Origin: Lipingzhangella halophila
Lineage (GTDB): Bacteria > Actinomycetota > Actinomycetes > Streptosporangiales > Streptosporangiaceae
Length of the DNA stretch: 64,000 nucleotides
NCBI RefSeq assembly: GCF_014203805.1
Contig: NZ_JACHJT010000002.1
Location: 620,001 to 684,000, forward strand
Direction of reading: 5' to 3'
Both the position numbers and the translations under genes were made by a program. Under the pieces are notes generated by a model. The model did no database searches, was not told the origin of the DNA, and saw only the letters and a program-made list of their open reading frames with translations. The stretch's first letter is position 1. Each line of letters begins with the position of its first letter. Of this stretch, positions 49,549 through 57,455 are shown piece after piece.

Positions 49549-49827
49549 CCACCCCGCGCCCCGAACGCGAGACGCCCGAGCACGCCGCGGCATGGGCCAC
49601 CGCCCGCGCCGACCGCCCCGCCCACGACCCGCCGGCCGAAGTGCGCATGCTCACCGACCTGGACACCCCGGCACACCTGGACCCGCCAGCACAACGTGCG
49701 CGTCCACCTCATCTCCACCAACGTCGACGGCCGCGCCATCCACGCCGCCCACGCCGGCCCCCACTCCCGCATCGCCAAAGGACCCCCACGAAAACGCATC
49801 CGGCACCAAGCAGGCTTCCAGACCTAA
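49545..49827 (+). pseudogene. Small cassette gene B2 with a +1 frameshift
   Basis: The first frame reads 'MTTPRPERETPEHAAAWATARADRPAHDPPAEVRMLTDLDTPAHLD'. Then it turns into low-complexity Pro/Arg/His sequence. In the +1 frame from about 49683 a sensible protein end appears: 'RQHNVRVHLISTNVDGRAIHAAHAGPHSRIAKGPPRKRIRHQAGFQT', stop at 49825. Removing one C from the CCC near 49681-49684 would join them. It is either a real disruption, a sequencing error in a C-run, or a recoding site. Confidence 0.5.
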
Positions 49828-49829
49828 CA

Positions 49830-50008
49830 GTGCGGGAGCCCGGCGGTGGCGCATCCGACGGGGGCAGCGACGACAGTGGGTGAGCCGGCCCCCGGGTGAT
49901 CGTTCCTGGTGCCCGATGGTGACGCGCCCAACGAGGGCAGCGGCGACCGGTGGCGGGACGCAGCGGGGGTGTCCGTGGGGACATTCTCGGCACTGAACAT
50001 GTCCGCAC
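49830..50008. repeat. Half copy of the 13-kb palindromic element
   Basis: The stretch around 49870-49925 ('ccggcccccgggtgatcg...tggtgcccgatggtgacgcgc') aligns with 13298-13345. The palindrome at 49975-50008 (GGACAT at 49979-49984, ATGTCC at 49999-50004, near-palindromic TCGGCACTGA between) matches the core at 13391-13436. The right-hand arm seen at 13.4-13.7 kb is not recognisable here. Confidence 0.6.
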
Positions 50009-50066
50009 AGTCAGATTCGATGCCGCGCGAGCCCGCTATGTCCGGATTATGGGAGTACTGTGCGTT

Positions 50067-50122
50067 GATCTTGAGGAAATGGTTCCTTTGTAGCGCTTGG
50101 AAGAAACGATTTCCTCAAGATC
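50067..50122. repeat. 14-bp perfect inverted repeat, AT-rich hairpin
   Basis: GATCTTGAGGAAAT (50067-50080) is repeated exactly inverted at 50109-50122 around a 28-nt loop that itself can pair TTCC with GGAA. It is far more AT-rich than the surroundings and sits in the 450-bp gap before the F420 enzyme. More short palindromes (CCAGCG/CGCTGG near 50202-50217) follow. Candidates: regulatory RNA hairpin, operator, or remnant of a mobile element end. Confidence 0.6.
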
Positions 50123-50279
50123 GGCGCCCAGGGCCGTCGGCAAGGGGCCCTTCCCTGCCCGGTCGACATCACCGGGGGGACCTGACTACCGTTCGCCCGG
50201 CCAGCGTTTCCGCTGGCGAGGGGCCGGATAGCGGCCCCTAATCAACGACGCGAGCGACAACACGCAGGAACACAAGCCA

Positions 50280-51248
50280 ATGAGGATCGGTTATAAGCTC
50301 TTCGCGGAAGGTTACTCACCCCAGGAGCTCGTGCGGCAGGCGGAACGCGCCGAGGAGGTCGGGTTCGACTTCGTTGAAGTCAGCGACCACTTCCACCCCT
50401 GGCTGTACAGCCACGGCCACTCCGGATTCGCCTGGTCAATCCTTGCCGCCGTGGCCATGCGGACGAGGTGGATCGAACTGGCCACCGGGGTGACGTGTCC
50501 CTTCCTGCGCTACCACCCGGCCATCATCGCCCAGGCCGCGGCCACGACCGCGCTACTCTGCGACGGCCGCTTCACGCTGGGACTCGGTTCGGGTGAGCGG
50601 CTCAGCGAACACGTCGTCGGCAAGGGGTGGCCGGCGGTCGGCCAGCGTCACGAGATGCTCCGCGAGTCGGTGCAGATCATCCGGCTGCTGTGGTCGGGTG
50701 GCTACCACTCGTTCGAGGGGAAGCACCTCCAGCTGGAGGACGCCCAGGTCTTCGACCTTCCCGAGACACCGCCCCGGATCGTCGTGGCGAGCGGTGGCCC
50801 CGACTCCGCGAAGATCGCCGCCGAGCACGGCGACGCGATCTTCACCACCGAACCGAGGGCGGATCTCGTCGCGGCCTACAGGGAGGCCGGCGGCGACGGG
50901 GCACGCTATGCGGAGGTGCCCCTGGCCTGGGCGGACGACGAGTCCACGGCCCTTCGGTCGGCACGCGAGATGTTCCGCTTCTCGGTGCCCGGCTGGAAGG
51001 TCATGGCGGAGCTTCCCAACCCGGTCAACTTCGAGGCGGCGACGGAGCTCGTCACGGAGGACGACATGGCCGGGCCCTTCGGCTACGGCCCGGAGGCCGC
51101 GGACCACCTGACCGTGGCACAGCGGTTCGTCGACGCCGGCTTCGACCACCTCACTCTGGTCAACGCCGGCCCCGATCCCGAGGGGTTCTTCGACTTCTTC
51201 GCCAAGGAACTGGACGAACCGATCCGCACGCTGACCCCGAACGGGTGA
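50280..51248 (+). CDS. F420-dependent oxidoreductase, Fgd-like LLM family
   Basis: The 322-residue LLM enzyme has 'MRIGYKLFAEGYSPQELVRQAERAEEVGFDFVEVSDHFHPW', 'FLRYHPAIIAQAAATTALLCDGRFTLGLGSGERLSEHVVG' and 'RIVVASGGPDSAKIAAEHGDAIFTTEP'. It ends 'ELDEPIRTLTPNG'. The order 'SDHFHPW...GSGERLNEHV' is that of F420-dependent glucose-6-phosphate dehydrogenase relatives (TIGR03557-like), although the substrate may be another alcohol or hemiacetal. It stands alone with a complex 5' region (repeat and inverted repeats). Confidence 0.88.
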   Translation: MRIGYKLFAEGYSPQELVRQAERAEEVGFDFVEVSDHFHPWLYSHGHSGFAWSILAAVAMRTRWIELATGVTCPFLRYHPAIIAQAAATTALLCDGRFTLGLGSGERLSEHVVGKGWPAVGQRHEMLRESVQIIRLLWSGGYHSFEGKHLQLEDAQVFDLPETPPRIVVASGGPDSAKIAAEHGDAIFTTEPRADLVAAYREAGGDGARYAEVPLAWADDESTALRSAREMFRFSVPGWKVMAELPNPVNFEAATELVTEDDMAGPFGYGPEAADHLTVAQRFVDAGFDHLTLVNAGPDPEGFFDFFAKELDEPIRTLTPNG

Positions 51249-51454
51249 GCCGAGTCGGCGGTCTCGTGCGGGTGCGCCACGGGACACGGCGGACGGGCTG
51301 TCAGGCCCTCCAGCGTGCGCCGCGGCGACGGCGAAGGGCGCGGAACCGGGCCCGACGACCCCGCCGAGGACGAAACCGCTGGCTGACCGGGGCCGGCTCT
51401 GGTGCGCGGCGGTCGGTGCGCCGCGCCTCCCGGCCAAGGCACGCGCGCAGGACT

Positions 51455-52342
51455 CTAGTGCGCCGCCGGTCCGCCCGAGTGCACCTGCTGCTGCTCCCGG
51501 CCGCCCCAGAAGCTCCCCCCGAGCCAGGGCCACCAGAACCTTGTGCGGCCTTCGGGGATCATGCGGTCGAGCCGGATCGTGAGCCGCAGCGCGAGGCCGC
51601 CGGCGATCATCCCGGTCGCGAGGTCGGTGAACCAGTGGAAGTGCAGGTACACCGAAACCGCGGACTGCAGGAGCGCAATCCCGACGATGCACAGGGCGAG
51701 GCGCTGCACCACGTGCGGTCGGGCCGCCTTGTAGCGGATGATCATGAACAGCACCAGGCCGTAGATCAGGATGGCGTTGGCGCCGTGCCCCGACGGGAAG
51801 GACACCGATCCCAGGTCGGAGAAGAAGCTCGGGTCGTACGTGCGCGGGTGGCTGCGCGAGAACAGCAGCTTCATCGACGCAACGAGGCAGACCATCCCGA
51901 ACACGCCCACCACGCCGAGGATCACCGGCCGCCAGGACCGGTGGTAGTAGGCAAAGTGCAGCGCCGTCACGCCCAGAACCGGAAGCGCGACGAAACGCGA
52001 GGCGACCGTGTCGAGCCATAGGATGAGAAACACCCGGATCTCGTCCCACAGCGGTCGCGGGTACGTGTTTACGAAGTTGTCGATCGGGTGCAGTGGTCCC
52101 GCGGCCAGTACCGTCATGGTGAGGAGGGCCACCGCGAGCATGATGGCGGTCTTGTCGGACGCGAGGCCCCACGCGATCTCGCTCACACTCGGCCACGTGA
52201 CGGTCGAGCCGTTCGGGCGGCGCGTCCGCGTGGTCGGGTACCGCAGCGGACCCGGTAAGGACCGCTCGTTCCGTCTGACCAGGGATACCGGCCGCCCGGC
52301 CCTAAACGGCGGCTCCGGTCCGATCCGTGATGTATGCATCAT
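51455..52342 (-). CDS. PAP2-family membrane phosphatase
   Basis: The product of up to 295 residues has six membrane helices and the PAP2 motifs: 'KLLFSRSHPR' (motif 1), 'SFPSGHGANA' (motif 2) and 'SVYLHFHWFTDLATG' (motif 3, His and Asp). It probably dephosphorylates lipid or undecaprenyl pyrophosphates at the membrane. About 45 residues before the first helix are low-complexity, so the true start may be internal, but no in-frame start with a clear ribosome site is seen. Confidence 0.85.
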   Translation of the reverse strand: MMHTSRIGPEPPFRAGRPVSLVRRNERSLPGPLRYPTTRTRRPNGSTVTWPSVSEIAWGLASDKTAIMLAVALLTMTVLAAGPLHPIDNFVNTYPRPLWDEIRVFLILWLDTVASRFVALPVLGVTALHFAYYHRSWRPVILGVVGVFGMVCLVASMKLLFSRSHPRTYDPSFFSDLGSVSFPSGHGANAILIYGLVLFMIIRYKAARPHVVQRLALCIVGIALLQSAVSVYLHFHWFTDLATGMIAGGLALRLTIRLDRMIPEGRTRFWWPWLGGSFWGGREQQQVHSGGPAAH

Positions 52343-52630
52343 GTGCTCAGTGCTGTCTCACAAATTGTGGGCTGGCCTGCGGCACTCTTGTTGCTCTTGG
52401 GGGACGGCTCGCCGCTCGGGCTCGGTTGTCTTGGGATCCTTGGACGTGGACACGCGCAGCTCCCCTCGCGGGAGCGTGTCCGGATCACCGGAGGCGCGGG
52501 CTCTCCGGCACGGTCGGCTACTGGGGAGTCGGCGGGCACCGCGCGTCTACCACCCGTTTGGTTGGCATCGCTCCGAAGGCCATCGCCGCTCGGCCCAGTA
52601 CTACTCGAACATTTCCGACAGCCGAGCATA
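52334..52630 (+). pseudogene. Possible DedA/VTT-family remnant
   Basis: In the 510-bp gap between the PAP2 and GntR genes, different plus-strand frames carry fragments that together resemble a DedA protein: 'VSQIVGWPAALLLLLG' first, then 'GTVGYWGVGG' and 'RAPRVYHPFGWHRSEGHRRSAQYY' in other frames. At least two frameshifts would be needed to join them. No intact product is possible. The likeness is from motif memory, so this is tentative. Confidence 0.25.
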
Positions 52631-52852
52631 GCGTCCCACGCCGGTGCGCTGTTCGGCGCCCTGCTGATGATCATGGACTTATCTTGGACTTCGCCTATCC
52701 GTCAGGATGTGTGAGAAACGCGTTCACCGGGGCGCAGCCCGAACGTGAGCGATCTGTTAACCACTGGAGTCCGTGCGCTGGGTCCCGTGCGTCCGTGTGG
52801 CACTCTGCAAAGAGCCGCTACACCTATGACGCACAGACCAGAAAGGTCGTTG

Positions 52853-53530
52853 ATGGTCGACCTGCCCGAGAGGCCGGATGATCCGGCCCGCCTGTCCCGG
52901 AACCCGCTTCGGGAGCAGATCCGGCGGGTGCTCGTGGACGGCCTCCTGGCCGGCCGCTGGCAACCGGGCGAGCGGATCGTCGAACGGCGTGTGGCGGCCG
53001 AGCTCAACGTCAGCCAGGCACCGGTGCGCGAGGCACTGCGCGAGCTGGAGGCGCTCCGGTTGATCGAGTCGGTGCCGAACAAGGGAGCCCGGGTCCGCGA
53101 CTTCGGGGTGGCGGACATGGCCGAGATCTATCCCGTCCGGGCCGGCCTGGAGCTGGTCGCGGCGGAACTCGCCGCGCAGCGCCTGGCCCGCGACCCCCGC
53201 CCGCTGGAACGCGAGGTCGAGGCGCTGAAGCGGGCGAGCTCCACCGGCGACATCGAGGAGCAGATCAAGCACAGCGTCGAGTTCCACCGCGAGGTCGTGC
53301 GGGCCGCGGGCAACAGCGTGCTGCTGCACACCTGGGAGTCCCTGGGGGTCGAGGTGTGGACTGCCCTCTCGGTGCGCTGGCTCGACATGGAGCTGCACGC
53401 CAAGGCAGCGGACCACGCCCGGATCACGGAAGCGTTCCGCAGCAGCGACCCTCAGGTCGGGCGGATGCTCAGTGACCACGTCCTGAACTACGTCGAGGCT
53501 GCCCTGCGGACCCGCGACTCCGTCCACTGA
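52853..53530 (+). CDS. GntR/FCD regulator, PdhR-like position
   Basis: The 225-residue protein has a winged helix ('LREQIRRVLVDGLLAGRWQPGERIVERRVAAELNVSQAPVREALRELEALRLIESVPNKGARV') and an FCD ligand domain ('HSVEFHREVVRAAGNSVLLHTWESLGVEVW', 'DHARITEAFRSSDP'). ATG 52853 with AGAAAGG seven bases upstream is preferred to the in-frame ATG 52826. It lies immediately upstream of, and co-directional with, the E1/E2 genes, as PdhR does in enterobacteria. Regulation of that operon by an oxo-acid is a reasonable inference. Confidence 0.85.
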   Translation: MVDLPERPDDPARLSRNPLREQIRRVLVDGLLAGRWQPGERIVERRVAAELNVSQAPVREALRELEALRLIESVPNKGARVRDFGVADMAEIYPVRAGLELVAAELAAQRLARDPRPLEREVEALKRASSTGDIEEQIKHSVEFHREVVRAAGNSVLLHTWESLGVEVWTALSVRWLDMELHAKAADHARITEAFRSSDPQVGRMLSDHVLNYVEAALRTRDSVH

Positions 53531-53856
53531 GCCACCGGACCCGCGGAAAGGGAGGCCAGAGGATTGATCGATCATCGATCGTTCCGTACAGTGGACGCGG
53601 AAACACGCGACCCATGTCACACGAGCACGGTCTACCGTGGGAACGCGAGCCCCCGGCCGCGATGAATGGGCATGGAAGAGGCCGGGAAGCGAGCAAAGAA
53701 AGTTCAACTCCACTGAACAGCCACCATGGCGCCCCCGCCGTTGAGCCCGGCGTAGGCGCAAGGGCCCTGGTCACGCCACACAGCGGGCCAGGCGTCGGTT
53801 TCGTCGGGCCTACCGGCCCGGTCGGGATCGGCCTAGGGACGTAGAAAGGCACCACT
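53531..53856 (+). promoter_or_regulatory. Leader region of the dehydrogenase operon
   Basis: A 326-bp region without a gene. It contains a 15-bp palindrome GATCGATCATCGATC at 53566-53580 in an AT-rich patch, a candidate operator for the upstream GntR protein or another regulator. It also contains a short AT-rich run near 53695-53715. A consensus FadR-type TNGTNNNACNA site is not seen. Confidence 0.4.
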
Positions 53857-54966
53857 ATGGCTGATACGGCCAAGCCGAAAGGCGGCGGCACGGCCAAGGG
53901 TTCGAGGGGCCGCCGGCAGAACCAGAAGAACGAGTCCCCGAACCTCGCCGACGAGTCGTCGAAGGACCTCCTCGACCACTACCGTCGAATGCTGCTGATC
54001 CGACGGTTCGAGGAACGCACCGGCCAGGCGTACACCCAAGCCCGTATCGGCGGCTACTGCCACCTGAACCTGGGCGAGGAGGCCACCGTCATCGGCCTCA
54101 CCTCCGCGCTGCACGAACGCGACTACCTGTTCACCAACTACCGCGAGCACGGTTACGCCATCGCGAAGGGCATGAGCCCGCGCGGCGTCATGGCCGAGCT
54201 CTACGGGCGCACCACCGGGGTGTCCAAGGGCTGGGGCGGGTCCATGCACATGTTCGACACCGAAACCCGGCTCCTCGGCGGGTACGGCATCGTCGGCGGG
54301 CAGCTCCCTCTTGCCACCGGCGCGGCGCTCGCCGTCACCTACCGCGGCGGCGACGAGGTCGTCATGTGCCAGATGGGCGACGGCACCACCAACATCGGCG
54401 CCTGGCACGAGTCGCTGAACATCGCCTCCCTGTGGAACCTGCCGATCGTCTACGTGGTGGTGAACAACTTCACCGGTATGGGCACGACCGTGGAGATGGC
54501 ATCCGCCGAGCCCGACCTGTACAAGCGGGGGTCGGCGTTCCGGATCGAGGGCAAGCGTGTCGACGGCCGCGATGTTCTCGCGGTGCGCGACACCACGACG
54601 GAACTGGTCGAGCGCGCCCGCTCCGAGCAGCGCCCCTTCCTGCTCGAAGCGTTCAGCTACCGGATGAAGGGGCACTCGGTGGTCGACCCCGCCAAGTACC
54701 GCACCCAGGAGCAGGCGGACGAGGCGCGCGACAGGGCGAACGACCCGGTCGCGATCTTCGCGGAGAAGCTGGAAGAGGCCGGAGTCCTGACCGAGGACAC
54801 CAAGAAGGAGATCGCCGACTCGGTGCGCGAGGAGGTCGCCGACGCCGCCGATTTCGCCGAGAACAGCCCGCATCCCGACGTCTCCACGCTCTTCGACTAC
54901 ACCTACGCGACCCCCGTGGCCAACGAGTCCAAGCGCATGCCCGCCGACCCGGTGTTCGCAGAGTAG
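53857..54966 (+). CDS. pdhA: Pyruvate/2-oxoacid dehydrogenase E1 component, alpha subunit
   Basis: The 369-residue E1alpha has 'LLDHYRRMLLIRRFEERTGQAYTQARIGGYCHLNLGEEA', the TPP motif 'QMGDGTTNIGAWHESLNIASLWNLPIVYVVVNN' and the phosphorylation-loop region 'EAFSYRMKGHSVVDPAKYRT'. The first 30 residues are a basic disordered leader. With E1beta and E2 it decarboxylates pyruvate (or acetoin/branched-chain oxoacids) to acyl-CoA. 'GYCHLNLGEEA' and 'MKGHSVVDPAKYR' favour pyruvate over branched-chain acids. Confidence 0.9.
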   Translation: MADTAKPKGGGTAKGSRGRRQNQKNESPNLADESSKDLLDHYRRMLLIRRFEERTGQAYTQARIGGYCHLNLGEEATVIGLTSALHERDYLFTNYREHGYAIAKGMSPRGVMAELYGRTTGVSKGWGGSMHMFDTETRLLGGYGIVGGQLPLATGAALAVTYRGGDEVVMCQMGDGTTNIGAWHESLNIASLWNLPIVYVVVNNFTGMGTTVEMASAEPDLYKRGSAFRIEGKRVDGRDVLAVRDTTTELVERARSEQRPFLLEAFSYRMKGHSVVDPAKYRTQEQADEARDRANDPVAIFAEKLEEAGVLTEDTKKEIADSVREEVADAADFAENSPHPDVSTLFDYTYATPVANESKRMPADPVFAE

Positions 54967-54983
54967 GAAAGGTTAACCGGTAC

Positions 54984-55982
54984 ATGTCTGTGATCACCTA
55001 CCGTCAGGCGCTGCGCGACACGCTGCGGGCCGAGATGCTCCGCGATGAGGACGTCTTCCTCATCGGCGAGGAGATCGGCGTCTTCGAGGGCTCCTACAAG
55101 ATCACCGAAGGGCTGCTCAAGGAGTTCGGCGAGCGCCGGGTCCGCGACACCCCCATCGCCGAGGAAGGCTTCGTCGGCTCGGCTATCGGCGCGGCCATGC
55201 TCGGGCTGCGGCCGGTCGTCGAGGTCATGACGATCAACTTCTCGCTGCTCGCGATCGACCAGATCATCAACCACGCCGCGAAGGTCTACGGCATGTTCGG
55301 CGGGCAGACCAGCGTGCCGATGGTCATCCGCACCCCCGGCGGCGGCGGACAGCAGCTCGGCGCGACGCACTCGCAGAACATCGAGCTGTTCTACTCCTTC
55401 GTCCCCGGCCTGAAGGTGCTCGCGCCGAGCAACCCCGCTGACGCGGCGGGCATGCTGCGCGCCGCCATCCGCGACGACGACCCGGTGCTGCTGCTGGAGA
55501 ACCTCGGCCTGTACAACTCCAAGGGCGAGGTCGCCGAGGACGACGAGCCGGTCGCCGAGATCGGCCGCGCCGCGGTCACCCGCGAGGGCTCCGATATCAC
55601 GCTGATCGGCTACTCGCGTATGGCGGCGCTCGCCACCCAGGTCGCGGAGAACCTGGCCGCCGAGGACATCAGTGTTGAGGTTGTCGACCTGCGCAGTCTC
55701 CGCCCCCTCGACCGCGAGACGATCGTGGAGTCGGTGTGCAAGACCGGCTCCGCCGTGATCGCCGAGGACGACTGGCTTACCTACGGGATCGGTGCCGAGC
55801 TCGCGGCCACGATCCAGGAGGGCGCGTTCGACTTCCTGGACGCCCCGGTTCGCCGGGTCGCCATGGCCGAAGTGCCCCTGCCGTACGCCAAGCCGCTCGA
55901 ATCGGCGGCTCTGCCGTCCGCCGAATCGGTCACCACCGCCATCAAGGAGACCCTGAACGCCGTGGGCCGGCGCGTCGGGTGA
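54984..55982 (+). CDS. pdhB: Pyruvate/2-oxoacid dehydrogenase E1 component, beta subunit
   Basis: The 332-residue E1beta has 'ITYRQALRDTLRAEMLRDEDVFLIGEEIGVFEGSYKITEGLLKEFGERRVRDTPIAEEGFVGSAIGAAMLGLRPVVEVMTINF', with the catalytic Glu in 'IGEEIG', 'RTPGGGGQQLGATHSQNIELFYSFVPGLKVLAPSNPADA', and the C-terminal transketolase domain 'VEVVDLRSLRPLDRETIVESV'. It starts 17 bp after the alpha gene and lies 14 bp before E2, so the three are co-transcribed. Confidence 0.9.
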   Translation: MSVITYRQALRDTLRAEMLRDEDVFLIGEEIGVFEGSYKITEGLLKEFGERRVRDTPIAEEGFVGSAIGAAMLGLRPVVEVMTINFSLLAIDQIINHAAKVYGMFGGQTSVPMVIRTPGGGGQQLGATHSQNIELFYSFVPGLKVLAPSNPADAAGMLRAAIRDDDPVLLLENLGLYNSKGEVAEDDEPVAEIGRAAVTREGSDITLIGYSRMAALATQVAENLAAEDISVEVVDLRSLRPLDRETIVESVCKTGSAVIAEDDWLTYGIGAELAATIQEGAFDFLDAPVRRVAMAEVPLPYAKPLESAALPSAESVTTAIKETLNAVGRRVG

Positions 55983-55996
55983 AGGGGAACCACACG

Positions 55997-57325
55997 ATGA
56001 CTGACATCTACATGCCGCGCCTCTCCGACACCATGGAGGAGGGCGTCATCAGCTCCTGGGTGAAGAAGGTCGGCGACAAGGTCGATCCGGGCGACATCCT
56101 GGTCGAGATCGAGACCGACAAAGCGGTCATGGAATACGAGGCCTACGACGAGGGGTACCTCGTCAAGCAGTCGGTCAGCGAGGGCGACACGGTCCCGATC
56201 GGCGCGGTGATCGGCATCCTCGGCGACAGTCCGGACGCTGTGCCCGAAGAGTCCGGGACCACCGAGGCCCCGGCCGGGGAATCCGCGGCCGAGCAGGCCA
56301 CGACCGAGCAGGCCACGACCGAGCAGGCGCCCGCCCAGGAGGAGACCAGGGAACCGGCCCCCGCACCCGCAGAGGGCGAAGCCGCACCCGCCGGCCCTGC
56401 CTCTGCCGACGGCGGACCGCGCCCGCGTACATCACCACTGGCCCGCCGGCTGGCCCGCGAGCACGGCCTGGACATCACGCAGATCAAGGGCTCCGGCCCG
56501 AAGGGCCGCGTGGTGCGCGCCGACATCGAGGCCGCCGCCAAGGAGCAGGCCGCTCCCGCGGCCGAGCCCGCGGCCGCACCGACCGAGCGGGCACCGGCGC
56601 CGGCGCCCGCCGCGCAGGAGGCTTACGACGACGGCCGCGACTCCGAAGAGGTCACGGTCAGCAACATACGCAAGGTGATCGCGCGCCGCCTGTTGCAGGC
56701 CAAGCAGACCGTGCCGCACTTCTACCTGCGCCGGACCATCGACGCCGAGGCGCTCAAGGACTTCCGCGCCCAGGTCAACGCGCAGCTGGAGAGCACCGGG
56801 AACAAGGTCAGCTTCAACGACCTGATCGTCAAGGCGGCCGCGACCACGCTCCGGCTGCACCCCGAGGTCAACGCCTCCTGGGTGGACGACAAGCTGCTGC
56901 TGCACCGCCGGGTCAACGTCGGGGTGGCGGTCGCGGTGCAGGAAGGCCTGGTGGTCCCGGTCCTGCACGACACCGACAAGACCCCGCTCTCCGGGATCGC
57001 GGCGAAGAGCCGCGAGCTCGCCGAGAAGGCCCGCGACGGCAAGCTCAAGCCGCAGGAGATGAGCGGCGGCACGTTCAGTGTCAGCAACCTGGGGATGTAC
57101 GGCATGGACAGCTTCTCTGCCGTCATCAACCCGCCCGAGGCCGCGATCCTGGCGGTGGGCGCCATGCGGCAGCAACCGGTGGTGCGCGACGGCGAGGTCG
57201 TGGCGCGCAACACCATCAACCTGGAGCTCTCGGTGGACCACCGCGCCGTGGACGGCGCGGTGGGTGCCGCGTTCCTCAAGGAGCTGGCCGAGGTCCTGGA
57301 AGAGCCCATGCGGATCATCCTCTGA
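55997..57325 (+). CDS. pdhC: Dihydrolipoamide acetyltransferase (E2)
   Basis: The 442-residue E2 has one lipoyl domain (about 1-75, lipoyl Lys42 in 'VEIETDKAVMEYEA') and an Ala/Pro/Glu/Thr-rich linker with an imperfect repeat 'EQATTEQA'. The peripheral-subunit-binding domain is 'SPLARRLAREHGLDITQIKGSGPKGRVVRADIEAA', and the catalytic core has 'SVDHRAVDGAVGAAF' (His415, Asp419). It transfers the acyl group to CoA. No E3 (lipoamide dehydrogenase) gene follows, so E3 is supplied from elsewhere. A strong terminator follows directly. Confidence 0.92.
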   Translation: MTDIYMPRLSDTMEEGVISSWVKKVGDKVDPGDILVEIETDKAVMEYEAYDEGYLVKQSVSEGDTVPIGAVIGILGDSPDAVPEESGTTEAPAGESAAEQATTEQATTEQAPAQEETREPAPAPAEGEAAPAGPASADGGPRPRTSPLARRLAREHGLDITQIKGSGPKGRVVRADIEAAAKEQAAPAAEPAAAPTERAPAPAPAAQEAYDDGRDSEEVTVSNIRKVIARRLLQAKQTVPHFYLRRTIDAEALKDFRAQVNAQLESTGNKVSFNDLIVKAAATTLRLHPEVNASWVDDKLLLHRRVNVGVAVAVQEGLVVPVLHDTDKTPLSGIAAKSRELAEKARDGKLKPQEMSGGTFSVSNLGMYGMDSFSAVINPPEAAILAVGAMRQQPVVRDGEVVARNTINLELSVDHRAVDGAVGAAFLKELAEVLEEPMRIIL

Positions 57326-57326
57326 C

Positions 57327-57354
57327 CCGGGCGGGCACCGCGGTGCCCGCCCGG
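57327..57354 (+). terminator. Perfect 28-bp palindrome after the E2 gene
   Basis: CCGGGCGGGCACCG (57327-57340) is followed at once by its reverse complement (57341-57354), starting one base after the E2 stop. A truncated copy of the left arm (GGGCGGGCACCG) recurs at 57363-57374. It probably ends the operon; an extended cruciform without loop is unusual. Confidence 0.7.
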
Positions 57355-57419
57355 TCGCGTCCGGGCGGGCACCGCTCCGCGGCTCCATCGAGCCGCGCAC
57401 ACGCCAGCACCGGCGAACG

Positions 57420-57433
57420 GTTCCACGTGAAAC
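57420..57433. promoter_or_regulatory. parS-like sequence
   Basis: GTTCCACGTGAAAC matches the actinobacterial ParB site GTTTCACGTGAAAC at 13 of 14 positions. It lies in a 130-bp intergenic gap, not inside a gene. By chance a match this good is expected about 0.01 times in a window this long. Confidence 0.4.
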
Positions 57434-57455
57434 CGCGCGACCTGTCTCGAGGGGC

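Noticed and set aside
53563-53580. GATCGAT palindrome as a FadR-type operator
   Set aside because: It lacks the GT...AC half-sites of the TNGTNNNACNA consensus, so it is listed only as a candidate site for an unknown regulator.
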